A DNA stretch of 64,000 bases. Origin: Homalodisca vitripennis. Taxonomy: Eukaryota; Arthropoda; Insecta; Hemiptera; Cicadellidae. Shown here one piece after another: positions 44,150 through 56,579 of this stretch. The position numbers were made by a program, and so were the translations under genes. Each line of letters begins with the position of its first letter. Positions within the stretch are counted from its first letter, which is position 1. The stretch is taken from contig NW_025778884.1 in the NCBI RefSeq assembly GCF_021130785.1, positions 119,393-183,392 of the forward strand. The letters run 5' to 3'. Below the pieces are notes generated by a model that was given only the letters and a program-made list of their open reading frames with translations, was not told the DNA's origin and ran no database searches.

Positions 44150-46077
44150 CCTTAAACAAGGAACTTTGTACTGGAAAACCTGAAGACAAAGCTAAATCAG
44201 CACGGAGAAAAAAGGAATATGACGTGAAGCTCAAGACGCTAAAAAAACAACAAACATCAGACCACATCTCTCAGGCCGACAATAAATCAAAAGCACTGTG
44301 GCAAATAATAAACAACGAAAGAAAAAACAACAGGCTAAATCTCAGTAAATGGCAAATTGTCACAGACGGGGAAGTACTGCAAGATCCCATAAAAGTAGCA
44401 AACACCTTCAACTCCTACTTTTCCACAGTCGCAGAAAGGACGCTAAAACCAAACAATCTAAACAATGGGCTACTTAATATCTACAATCCACCCAACAGTA
44501 CAAATAGCAACCTAAATCTACGACCAGCAACAGAGACTGACGTTATAAAAGCCATAAACTCCCTAAAACCCAAAACATCCTCGGGTATAGACGAGATCTC
44601 GGCTAAACTCATCAAAACCTGCAAACATGAACTCACTAAACCCTTGACTGCTCTAATAAATAAATCGCTTCAACAAGGAATATTCCCCACTATGCTAAAA
44701 ATAGCTAAGGTCTACCCGAAACATAAAAGTGGATCAACGAATGACTTAATGAACTACAGACCGATCTCCCTGATATCAACCTTTTCAAAAATCTACGAGA
44801 AAATTGTCTTAGATAAGCTATTATCCTACCTAGAACAAAACAATCTAGTGACCAACCAGCAACATGGATTCCTAAAGGGACGGTCAACAACTACTGCTCT
44901 AATACAGTTAACGGAGTACATCATTGACCAACTCGACAACGGACATGCAGTCACTAGCCTGTTTCTTGACTTCAGTAAGGCATTTGACTGCCTTAACCAT
45001 GACCAACTCCTTAACAAAATGAAGTCCCTAGGGATAAATGGGAAGACGGGAGAATGGTTTCATAGTTACCTAAGTGACAGAAAGCAAATAGTTGAAATTG
45101 AGCATGAAGAACAAAACAAGCGAAAAAAAATTCTATTCGGACATGACAAGCATTGCCAGAGGAGTACCACAAGGGTCAGTACTGGGGCCGGTACTGTTTC
45201 TCCTCCTAACAAACGATCTTCCAGACTACCTAAAGGAATACTATGAATCAACAATGTATGCAGATGACACAGTCCTCACCATAGTAAATAAATCCATTCA
45301 AACCCTGAAAAGAACTACTGACACTGCTTTTAGTTACACAAAACAATATTGCCTAAGAAATGACCTTGCCCTTAATGAGAAAAAAACAATACAGCTAATT
45401 TTCACCACAAAAAAACAAAGAATTACCTCTACCAATCCCTGGAACTGCAGCTCAGGATACAGTCAAATACCTGGGCATTACAATGGATTCAAAGCTCACA
45501 TGGAAAGCACACATAGAATTACTTTGTAAAAAACTCTCTTCAAGCACTTATGTAATAAGAAGGGTAAAACACATAAGCAATCTGGAAACTGCAAAGATAG
45601 CCTATTACGCAATATTTGAATCTCATCTCAGGTACGGAATTGTGACCTGGGGCGGAACATCTGCTACCAACCTGCAAAGAATCCTAAAACTTCAAAAAAG
45701 GGCAATAAGATGTCTAGCAGGCCTAAACTACCTCAAAAGCTGTCGTGATCCTTTCAAGGAACTCAAGATCCTGATGGTCCCAGCGCTCTACATGCAAGAG
45801 GCAATCATGCATGCTGATCTCAACAAATCAAACCCGACAAAGAGACATACACAACCAAAATACACGCCATGCTTCAGATTTTGCTCTGCCGCCTCACCAT
45901 CTAACACTCTTTACAAACAAGCCTTCCTATAAGGGAGCCTTGCTCTACAATCAACTACCAGTCCACCTCAGAGAAAAACCAGAATGCCACCTCAAGAAAC
46001 ATCTCACAGTCTGGCTCCAGGAGCGACTTTTCTACTCTATTCAAGAATTTTTAAATCCTGTAACTCTCAACTATTAA
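44150..46077 (+). pseudogene. LINE ORF2 reverse transcriptase
   Basis: 44224-45246 is an intact 340-codon stretch with KTSSGIDEISAKLIK, NYRPISLISTFSKIYEK, QQHGFLKGRST and LFLDFSKAFDCLNHD. After a shift in the eight-A run at about 45125 it continues with ARGVPQGSVLGPVL and the STMYADDTVL active site at about 45255. Shifts near 45440 and 45830 precede the C-terminal YNQLPVHLRE. It copies the element's RNA at the nicked target. Confidence 0.9.
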
Positions 46078-46229
46078 CATTCTTTAACTATCTCATGTAT
46101 TGACGCATTGTACTGTTCTCTATGAATATGTGAAATAAAGAAAATTGTCTATTGTCTAACTGAGGGCAGGTCTAACAGGTATTTATTTCTTGTGTGATGC
46201 CTATGAACATCTAGTGTAGTAGATCAGTC

Positions 46230-47130
46230 TGAGGGTGTTTATTTAATTGTCCAGTGCATCTTCCAATCCTAGAAACACTTCTCAAACTCAATCTTTGGGA
46301 TAGCCTTTAGTTCTTTCAACAATGCTTGTAAAACGGTGGCATTAAAAAAATTGAGTCACACGGAGCCATATCTAGAGAATATGGAGGCTAGCACATCATC
46401 ACAGTACTGTTTTTGGGTAAAATTTCACAAACAAGCAATGAAGTATGAACATGTGCATTGTCATGAGGCAAAAGCCATAATTTGTTTTACTACATATCCA
46501 AGCTTTTTTTGGATTGCTTCATGCAAATGGCATTGAACTACTCCATATTAACCATTTGACTTTGTGGCAAGAATTCAAGATGCACTATCCCATTAAAATC
46601 AAAGTACACAGCATAATCTTCACGTTCGATTGCACTTGTTGAGTCTTTTTCAGTCTTGGCAATCCAGAATGCCTCCACTGGGATGATTGAGCCTTAGTTT
46701 CAATGTCATATCCATAAACCCATGTTTCGTCACCTGTTATAACACATTTCTGTAATTCTGCATTGTTGTTGACTTCATTTAGTGACTCCTGAGAAACTTC
46801 AATTAGCGGCTATTTTTGTTTAAAAATAAACAACTTTTGCTGCCACACGTTTAATACCCAAGCTATTCGAAAAAATGTCATGGCATGAGTCAATTGATAC
46901 GCCAACATCATTAGTGACTTCTAATTGGTTCTGATATTACTACTCTGATCAGAATACGGTGGTCGTTCATAACCATTTCTTCCAGTTGCTGAGGCGTCTG
47001 GAGTGTTCGTCATCTTCAATATCTGCACGGCCATCTTTGAAATGTTTATACCGCTCATAAACCCTTGTTTTACTCATAGTAGACTCACCATAGGCCTTAA
47101 CATTTCCCAAACATTATTTAATTTTTCACA
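46230..47130 (-). pseudogene. mariner transposase relic M3
   Basis: On the minus strand from about 47085 there is MSKTRVYERYKHFKDGRADI. Later come LLPHDNAHVHTSLLV at about 46480 and PPYSLDMAPCDS at about 46390, then a degraded mauritiana-like C-terminus. There are many stops and frameshifts. I found no terminal repeats. Confidence 0.8.
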
Positions 47131-49116
47131 CAAAATGTGATACAAATTTATTCTTTGATCTAATTTTATTTGACCAAATAATAATAAACATGTTATTGGC
47201 CTATTTTATATAATTCTCTTCAGAATTAAATTATCTACAACTTTTGGGTGACAAGTTTGCGTGTTTATTACTCATTTAATGAAATTAATATACTTCACAT
47301 CTAAACAAAGCAGGTTTTTCAAAAACAAATTTTGCATATTTTGTCTGATATCTCAGATATGGGTGTGAAGGAAACAGGATTTTTCTGGACATTTGCCATC
47401 GTTCAGTGAAACAAAAAATCAGTAACAATACGTTTCGAGATCTGCAATCTGATCTCTCCTTCAGGTAAATAACTAACACATAATTATTACAAACTAGGTT
47501 AAAATAAACAGGGCCTTACAGGTCTGGTATGTATTAGATTCAATTTTTAAGTTCATTTTATATAAAATCTGATAAGTTTAACATTATCTTTGCACCATAA
47601 AAACATCAGTTTTGCTTTATATCCATTCTTTGCCAGAAAATCGGGAGAAATCTTTCCGGATATATGCTTATATAAATTTTTTCAGTATTTTGATGAGAGG
47701 AAACCACATGATAAGTTTTTCGGTTTACTCGTAGGACACTCTGTATATAAGTGACAGTTTAACTAAGCCAAAAATATAGCCACTATGTGTATTCATAAAT
47801 ATACTAATATATATGTTATAATTTCTACAAAAATGTGATTTTAGTTTTTTTCTCATAACCCCCTTAGTTTTTAAGCAATCAAATCCTTCAAAAAAGCATT
47901 TTGTATTTTTTTAAGAGCTCATCTAAATAATTTTTTTTTCATATCTTATTTTTAAAAAGGTTCATGCTAAAAGGGCTCAAAAAAGTACTTTGCACGAATG
48001 CATGCAAACTTTAAATGGCCATATCTTACTCAATTTTTACCCTACAAAAAAATAAACATAAACATTTTCAGAAAAGAAAAACTTTCAAAATTGTACTACA
48101 ACATTTTGTGTATCATTAATAGTTTTTGAGTTGTTTTGAAAAAAAAGATGTTTAAATAAATTACATAAATGATTTTCTATTTTCAAGCTCAATTTTTTTC
48201 CAAAATAAGTACTTTAAACTGGGCAAACACTCAGAATGTATTATAAGAACATAAATAAAGTGAATTGTAAAGTGGCAACATTTTTTTCCAAATGGGAAGG
48301 AAGAAAGGGTGAGATTTTCACTATTTTTGTCCAACAAAAAAATAGAAATCAACATTATTCTCTTCATAACTTGCTTAGTTTTAATAATAGGAATTTTATA
48401 AAAAATAAAAATAAAGGATTTTTAAAGGACTCGTGAGTTTCTGTGAGTTTTTCCCGAAAAAATGCATTGATTTTTGGTTATTGTACGTAAAAACTTTCCA
48501 TTTTGGTGTTTGAAAATAGCAATAATCTTTCAACAACCAATATTTCCATTGGGTCTGCATGTATCATAAATACACGATTTTGTTGTTATTTTATAATCTA
48601 TAATTTTGCTCTCTACAGATTGTTTGATAATATACATATTTTTCCAGTTATTCGCAAAAAACTGTCTGAAAAAGTGGTTTTTTTGCCTGAAAACTGACAA
48701 TTTTACTCACGAATAACTCGAAAAGTATTGACTTTAAGAAAAAACTTCATAGAACAAAAGTTGCTTAGAATTAGTGAATTTATTGATTCCTTCACTTATT
48801 TTCAATGAAAAATTGCTCACCCCCGAGAAGGGGTAGGTAGCATCCTACCCCAGGGAAAAAGTAATCCCCGGCACAGGATAGACTTTGAAATTGAGGATAA
48901 GTGGAATCTAAATTCACATTTTTATAAAAATCGGTGCTGTATACATAAATACACGGGAAAATGGTCATTGACTGGACTAGCACGGTTGGCCTAATACATA
49001 ATAATCTGCACCAATATGGTCCTGGTGGTTAATTCACCAACATTTGGCTTACGGCCTGGAAGAAAAAGGGTTAAGGATAAATAAGGTTAATCTGAATTTT
49101 TATGCTATTTACTGTA
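47131..49116. other. AT-rich interspersed repeat, unclassified
   Basis: No coding sequence. The section 47800-48960 has runs of A and T with recurring words such as AACTCGAAAAGTATTGA and ends in a GC-rich block (CCCCGAGAAGGGGTAGG, about 48822). This style is common in non-autonomous repeats of insect genomes, but I cannot assign a class or ends. Confidence 0.4.
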
Positions 49117-49120
49117 AAAA

Positions 49121-49595
49121 TGTAGCGCGCACGCACACTACTATTTTAATATAGTAATTTTTAGATGGTATTTTAGTAATTACACAGTGTGTAAATTAAC
49201 TGGACTAACCCAAGTCCCTTTAACCGCGTGATGTGAGGTGACTGGCCGTGCTGAGGAAATGCAAGGGTCAGCACTCGTCAGCACGGGTCGGCAGTCGAGT
49301 TGAGGGCTCGGAGGTAGGCGGAGGGATTAGCAATGTAGAGTGTGTGAAGTAAGTCTATTTTGGTGGAGTGAGATGCGAACACACCGGTACACATATAGTA
49401 GTTTGGGTGCGCCTACGAGTGTTTTAGTGCATTTTGAATATAGATTGGACTCAAACAAAGGAGAAACGTGAGTAATTATTTCAAGACCCTTCTCAACCAC
49501 TATTCTAAATTTCCCTACGAGCTAGGGTGGTGGCAGCAAAACGCTATCCCTTTTATTAACCATGAGCCTCTCTGGCTAATATCGGAGGGCTTACA
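49121..49595 (+). repeat. 5' LTR
   Basis: It shares long blocks with 58890-59447, for example ACTACTATTTTAATATA near the start and ATCGGAGGGCTTACA at the end. It is 83 bp shorter through several deletions. The primer-binding site should begin just after it (TGGTGACCAGCGGTGGGA, about 49597). Confidence 0.9.
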
Positions 49596-51068
49596 GTGGT
49601 GACCAGCGGTGGGATACGATAATTAAACCAGCAAATTATTTCAAAATGATTTCAAAACTTTAAAAGAACTCTAAAAGAAATAAAGAAGTGTACCACGTGG
49701 TTGAGAAAATTATTAGAACATTTCAGTTTACACTCCATTATCCAAATAACTACTATTCTAAATTCATTTACAAATTAATTGCAATGTTATATTTCTAAAT
49801 TTCGAGTAAATTCAACTTATATGAACGAAGATGGACTTGGATTAGTTCTGTGTGCTTATTACACCATGTGCAACGCCATTACACTATGAAGCGGAAGTTG
49901 GACGCCATCATCATACGTCATCATAGAACATAGAAAGGAACAAGGAGGGCATACGTCACCGGACATCCAGTGTGATCCAGACCGGAACTACCAACTGCCG
50001 ACCACTGTCTACGCAGATGTTGTCATCTCCGTCAACGCAGTCACGATCATCCACAGCCTTCGAGATGGCAGCCCTGTCACTATTTGGTGAGCAGTGGGAA
50101 CTTTGTTAAATTAAATTAAATTAAATCATTGGCGAAACCTAAGATTAGACTACGTATTATTAGTAAATAGTTGGTTAAATAATATGGTTCAAAATGCTTT
50201 GGAAATAAATGGTGAATGCAGCATTGAGGCCAGGCTTTTAAGCATTAAACTTCTTTATTGACAAACAGATTCAGAATTATTTAAATAAGAGAAATTAAAA
50301 GGACAACATCCTAGTATTTTATTTTGCCAAAGCCTCCATGTCAGGTCGTCACCTCCAGGGCATTCAGTCCATCATGTTTTCAGCGTAAATATAAGCAGAA
50401 TAACGTGTTGATTAAAATCATTTGCTTGGAAATAGGGATATGCCAATGATTCTATATTAGCTTACTGTTCAATTTGATTGATAATTCATTAATATCAGTA
50501 TACAAAAGAAACCCGTAGAAATTTTAATATAAGTGTAAAAGAGTATAATAGCAATAATTGTTGGAAGTAACTTGTTGCTGACTTATAAAAAGGGTAAATT
50601 TCGAATTATACTGAAAACAAAGTGATATCAGTTAATGTGATTAACTATTAGAGTATATAAGTAATAGCACATAGTATATTCATATAACAAATACGATTAT
50701 TTAATATTATTGCAGCTGTATTGAGTCACATTACAGTATTGATATACTTGTATATCGAGGCATTGTTAGACTATTGATCCATTGATAACTCAATACTACC
50801 GATTAGTGATTGGTATCATTTGGAAATCGAAAAACTTTATTGTTTGATTGATCCATTATCGAAAATTGAAAAAAAAAAAAAAGGGAAAGTTATTTTACTG
50901 AAAAATAGGGAAACTAGTTATTCACATTGTTGCTGTCAACGTCTTCTTTTAGGGATTTCATTTAGAGCGTTTAAGTTTAACTATTGAATATCACTGATAA
51001 CCTAGAGGAGATTGTATAGCTACTGTATTCCAAAGAGGAAAACCAAAATTTTTTTTAAATTATTAACG

Positions 51069-52060
51069 ATGGGCACTGTACACCTAGAAGGGAAGACCGT
51101 TGAGGTCCAAGACGCCTTTGATGCCATATCGAATAAAGTGAGGTCGCTTCAAGTAACACTAGATGAAACGTTAGCCAACGCTTCTACCTCCGCGGTGAAC
51201 AAAAACTGAAACATCTCCGTACCCGATGGACATGACCCTTGCAGACAGAAAGCCGTCATTTGAGCTTGTCTCAAGTATAGCCATTACGATGGAGAGGAAA
51301 GCAGATCTTAGTCGCCCCCTTCTTTGACAAACATCGAAGGAATTTGGAGAGCTCAGCAATTGGAGTGAAGCTCAAAAACTTCAAGTTTTAAAACTTTAAA
51401 CTAACAGGCAGTGCTCTACAGTTTGCAAAGTCAGACGAAAAATGTAAAAACTCAAACAACTTTAGAAGAAATAAAAGCTGCTTTTATGGAAAGATTCGGC
51501 GATAGCCTACCAGATCTTATTACTACTTCGAGCAATTGGCTAGCATACGACAAAACAGAGGAGGAAAACTATTGAGCAGTTCTCTGACGAGTAAAAAGGG
51601 GTCAGTGATATAAAACTCTAAGAGTTACAAAACACGCTGAAAGCAAACCAAATTCTGAGAGAAAGAGGCCGATAGAAGAGCCATGGATGCCTTTGTAAGA
51701 GGATTAAATGGTGAAAATAGGACGGCAGACCAGGAATCAAGTTCCCTAAAACATTCAGAGAAGCTGTAACCACGGCGATAGCTCTAAACAACTTAGAGAA
51801 AAAGAGTGACCATCCGAATTTGAGGAGAAGAACAAGGCGAGTTTTTGGAACGATCACCGATACTACGTGTTACACTTGTGGGAAACCAGGCCATAAAAGC
51901 CAGAGAATGCCAATCCAGGCGAGTAGATATTGTATGTTATACATGTAAGAAGAAAGGTCACAAAGAGAGGGATTGTAGAAGTAAAAGTGAAACAACTACC
52001 CTATTATTGTGAAAATTGCCGAAAACCTGGACACACAGCAAACAATTGTTGGGGTATGGA
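51069..52060 (+). pseudogene. gag of the LTR element, with three zinc knuckles
   Basis: It starts at ATG 51069 (MGTVHLEGKTVEVQDAFDAI) about 1.5 kb after the LTR. Frames then shift repeatedly through the capsid part. Three CCHC knuckles can be read at 51868, 51934 and 52010 (CYTCGKPGHK, CYTCKKKGHKERDC, CENCRKPGHTANNC). Gag packages the element's RNA. Confidence 0.8.
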
Positions 52061-52329
52061 GAAATACAGCATTAGGAAGAGGCGCAGCTAGAGGAGGAGA
52101 ACCTTCAGGAGCAGAGGGTTTCAGCATGGAGGACGTGGATCAGCTTTCGAAACACGTTAAACCACAACGCGGGACCCAGGCACGCCGCTGGGAACCTCAG
52201 AAATTCATTAAATCTGAACCACACGGGAACTCAGACAGGCGAAGTTGAATTTCAAAAAGCTGTTGCCACTTTGACACAAGAAAATGTGAGTGAATTTAAT
52301 TGTACAAAGGGTGCATAGGAGGAGTGAAC

Positions 52330-54600
52330 GGTCTCTCATTGTAATCGATACAGGAGCACAAGTATCACTGATCGATAGGACAATGGCTCAGAACAAGCTA
52401 ACTCCAACTGAAATCCAAATACGAAGGTATCACTGGTGCTGTTATGAACGTTTACGGCACTTGTAACAGGAGACCTTGCAACTGGAGTTACTTGATTTAA
52501 AAATGTGAACTTCGTAGTAACAGATCTCCCTGAAGATTATATATTGCTAATCCTAGGATACGATGTTTTGAAACGAAAAAAGGCTTGTGATTGACCTTGA
52601 GAATAAGTCTCTGAGTATTGGAAACAAGATAGCATGCAGTTTCCTATGAAAGAGAATCCCCTGTAACTCGAAGCAGAGAAGTGGCATTGGCATTGTTCAA
52701 TGTTCCCACGAAACAAGTTCAACAAACCTTAATCCCACAAAACAAATCTGAAGGAAGAAATACCTGACATTTTAGCGTATAGTCGCACAAACATCAACGT
52801 GCCACCTGCCCGTTCAGAAAAATGCTTATTCAAGTAAAATTAAGCAAAAACAAAAAAGGATCAAATGGAACAAATGGAAGGAAAAACAGTAATTACAGAA
52901 CCAGCGTAGTAAAGTTCATGGCATCAATGTCGCTAGAAGCCTTTCAAAAGTGAATAAAGGAATGTGTTGGACCAAAATCATAAAATATCACGTCTGAAAA
53001 TTTAGTGATATACAAGGAATACGCTGCTCTGCAAAATAGAAGAGAGCCACACAGTGAAGGAAATAAAGGAGCATGGAAAACGAGTAAAATCTAACACAAA
53101 ATAGGACAGAGGAATTCAATGGAAAACTTGAAGGAAAAAAATTAAAGCACCTCCCAACTGAAGACCAAAATAAATTAAAAAATGTTCTCCAAGCTACAAG
53201 CGTCTATTTAGCTTAGGAGGAGGAATAGAGAATTTGGGGTGTACTTCTTTAGTTACTCCACAAATCAACACGAGCCAACATCCTATCTCCGATCAATAAG
53301 AAACCTTACAGAGTGCCACAATCACAGAGAGGTACTCTACAAAATTTGATACAAGAACAATTGGATAAAGGGTTGTAATTGTACCCAGTACTTCCCCATG
53401 GTCAGCACCGGTAATCATTGTCCCCAAGAAAGCAGGCTCTGATGGTACCATCAGTTATCGTCTATGTGTAGACTATCGGGAACTCAATAAAATTACAGTT
53501 CCGGAAATATATCCCTTCCAGATATACATGGAAACTTTAGACATGTTAGGAGGCAGTCAGTACTTCTCGGCACTGGATCTGAATTCAGGTTTCTATCAGG
53601 TAAAAATGCACCCTGAAAGTCAAGAAGAAGACGGCCTTCAGTACTCCTGATGGTCATTATGAATATACACGCATGCCAATGGGATTGATCAATTCTCCTT
53701 CTGTATTTCAACGATTGGTTGATACTACTCTCACAGGTCTGAAATGGAAAAGCATGTTTGCCCTACATGGATGATATCCTAATCTTCAGTTGAGTATTGA
53801 TCAGCACGCTAAAGATCTTAGTGAAGTTCTAGAGAGATTTCAAGAGGTTAAATTTGAGTATCCAGTTGAAGAAATGCCAAATAGCAAAGTCTGAAATTAA
53901 CTTCCTAGGCCATGTTGTATCGAGAGATGGAATCAAACCCCAAACCATGTCAGAATAAGATTGAAGCTTCAAAAATTTTTCCAAGACCCAAGAATGAAAA
54001 GGAGGAACTTCGTGGATTTATAGGACTATGTAGTTACTATAGGAGGCATGTTACCGAAATTTGCCGACATCGCTAAACCTCTGACAAAATTAACAAAAAA
54101 GACCAAAAGTTTGAGTGGAACGAAGAGAAGCGGAAACATCATTTGAAAAATTGAAGGACCATCCTTGTAACTGAACCTTTATTAGTGTATCCAAATTTCT
54201 CCAAGGAATTCGTCTTCTTATTAAGCACTGATGCAAGTAATGTTGCACTTGGCGCAGTATTAGGACAAGTGATTAATGGAATAGAACACCCTATTCGCCT
54301 TATGCGTCAAGACAGTTAAACTCTGCTGAGCAGAATTATACAGTAACAGAAAAAGAAACTTTTAGCAGTTGTTAAATGGGCAGTAAAGTATTTCCGATTG
54401 CTACCTGTATACGGACGATCATTCTCCTTGTATACTGATCACAGCGCAATCAGATGGCCTGCTGTCGCTAAAAAGATCCTTCGAGTAGACTCCACTAGAT
54501 GGGCACTGAAATTGGCATGAATATGACTACAAGGTATTCCATAAACCAGGGATAAAAAATCAAAACGCTGATTGTCTGAGCAGTAATTGTCTGTGCAAGA
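52330..54600 (+). pseudogene. pol: protease, reverse transcriptase and RNase H, broken
   Basis: The aspartic protease active site IDTGAQVSL is at about 52341. RT blocks are YRLCVDYRELN at 53457, YFSALDLNSGFYQV at about 53563 and the YMDD active site at 53764-53775. The RNase H start (STDASNVALGAVLGQ) is at about 54226. Frameshifts occur every 50-150 bp, yet true nonsense codons in the right frame are rare. Confidence 0.85.
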
Positions 54601-54779
54601 ATACTGTGGAAAAGTCTACCTATATTGGGATGTGGACAGCATTAAAGAAAATCAATGTAAGGATGAAGATTGCCAGAGATTGAAAAAATACCCTCAGTTC
54701 AAAACAAGTCCACAAGGAGTCATCTATATAAGAGGCCAGGACAGACAAACTGATAGTCGTTCCCAAGACGGTTAAGAGA

Positions 54780-56070
54780 GAAGGTTATTCGTTTTCACCA
54801 TGATATCCCGACAGCAGGTCATGGAGGTATCAAGAAGACGATGTTAAGAATCCAAGAAAAAGTTTTATTGGCGAAAATGAAATTAGATGTTGTTCTCCTT
54901 TATCAGAGAGATGTGATCCATGCAATAAAAGAATGGATTACGGAAAAACTAAAGCACCTTTAGGTAAATTTCAAGAAAGTACAGAATTTGGATACCCGGA
55001 TTTCGTGTGTGACATTGTTGGCCCCCCATTACCCCTAACAAGCTCCAAAAACAAATACATACTGACAGTTTATAGATCATTTTACAAGGTACGGAGAGGT
55101 TTATTGCATTGCCAGACCAAACTGCAGAAAAAACAATAGCCCGGAGCACTTGTGCAGAGAGTCATTACGAAGATTGGGAGTAACCCTGTGAATTAAATTA
55201 CTGATCAAGGCTCAAATTTCACATCCGAAATAATGAAAAGCATGTGTGCTCTACTAAGAATAAAGAAACTTCAAACCCACCGCCATATCATCCCCATGAG
55301 CAATGGTAGAACAGAAAGAGTTCATAGATCCATACCCAAGATGCTAAGTCATTATGTCAAACGAAATCAAACAGACTGGGACGAGCTCCTACCAATGGTA
55401 AATATGGCTTATAACTCTCAAGTGCATGATTCAACAGGATTTTCTCCTTTTTGAGCTAGTCTTTGAAAGAGAGATGAAGACTCCCTTAGAAGATGATCTA
55501 TTGATCACAGAAGAGATGATGGTTTACCTGATTATGTCGAAGATCTTAAGATGAAGTTGAATGCCGTAAGGAAATTTGTCTCAACAATGCCAAGACCATG
55601 CAAGAACCAGCAAAAGAGACAATACGACAAGAATTCTAAGCTAAATAAATTTGAAGAGGGCCAACGAGTATACCTTCACGTGCCCCAAGTGAAAAAAGGA
55701 AGAGTGAAGAAGTTGTCTAGACCATGGAAAAGGTCCATACACAATTGTCAAGGTTATATCAGATTTGAAATGTCGTACTCCGAATTTAAAAGGAAGAAAG
55801 AATGTAACTGTACATGTGAATCGAGTAAAACCTGTCACCGAGTTTAAGTTGCAAGAACAAGGAAGTAGCCAAAATGATCCAAAAGCTGCTCAGGTAGCAG
55901 AAGAAGAAGAACAGGAAGAAATCATTGAAGAGACCGAAGACCATGAAGAGGCATTCCATAGAGTAGCCGGACAAAATGAAGAACAAGACAGGAGAGAACC
56001 AAGCCCAGGAACCGCAGAAGAGCGACCAGGCCCTTTTAGATCCATAAGAGATAGAAGAAAAACCGTGTAG
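54780..56070 (+). pseudogene. pol: integrase and C-terminal tail, broken
   Basis: The catalytic core shows FVCDIVGPPLPL at about 55004, TDQGSNFTS at about 55200 and the NGRTERVHRS block at about 55302, which holds the catalytic Glu. A basic GPY-like tail follows at about 55650. The last frame, 55765-56070, is Glu-rich (VAEEEEQEEIIEETEDHEE). The integrase would join the cDNA to the host chromosome. Confidence 0.8.
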
Positions 56071-56579
56071 ATTCAAAGACTATGAAGTTTATTAAATAAT
56101 AGGAATGTATATACATATTGTTATGACAGTGAACGCGTATTGCATCGTTTATTATAGTAGTTAAAAGTAAACCGCAATGTATTGAATAATTATGTATTGT
56201 TTGTTATTTGAGGATGTTATATGATACACTAAAATATTCCTCGTTAGTATGTTATGCTTCTTGGTCTGATGTGTAAGTAAAAGATGTTTTAGAGTTACCA
56301 CGTACAAAGTAGAATGCAATAGTTACTCCGAATTGAATGGGTTGTATGCGTGAGTATGAATGTTGTATGACTGTGGAAACGAATGTTGATGAATGGGTAT
56401 GCAAGGTGTTGTGAATAAAAGCCAAATTAAAGGATCCAAACAACTCAAATGTGTGATTGAGTACACTATAAGGAAAAGAAGTTATATCTACGCAGGTTAA
56501 GATAAGAAACATAAGATCAAGCTGTACGTAATAAAATAAATTTCGAATAAGTCAAGGATATTCATGAAAGTAAACAATT

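Larger units (their letters stand above)
39830..46158 (+). mobile_element. near-full-length CR1-like LINE with PHD-type ORF1
   Basis: The plus-strand element has a 5' leader of about 660 bp, ORF1 (from 40496), ORF2 with endonuclease and RT, and a 3' end with two copies of ATTGTCT at about 46145-46158. Short repeated octamer-like tails are usual for CR1-type LINEs. It carries a 1,031-bp TTAA element in the endonuclease. The 5' boundary is an estimate. Confidence 0.8.

Noticed and set aside
52009..52248. 79-codon frame after the zinc knuckles as a separate gene
   Set aside because: It is part of the shifted gag/pol junction of the LTR element.
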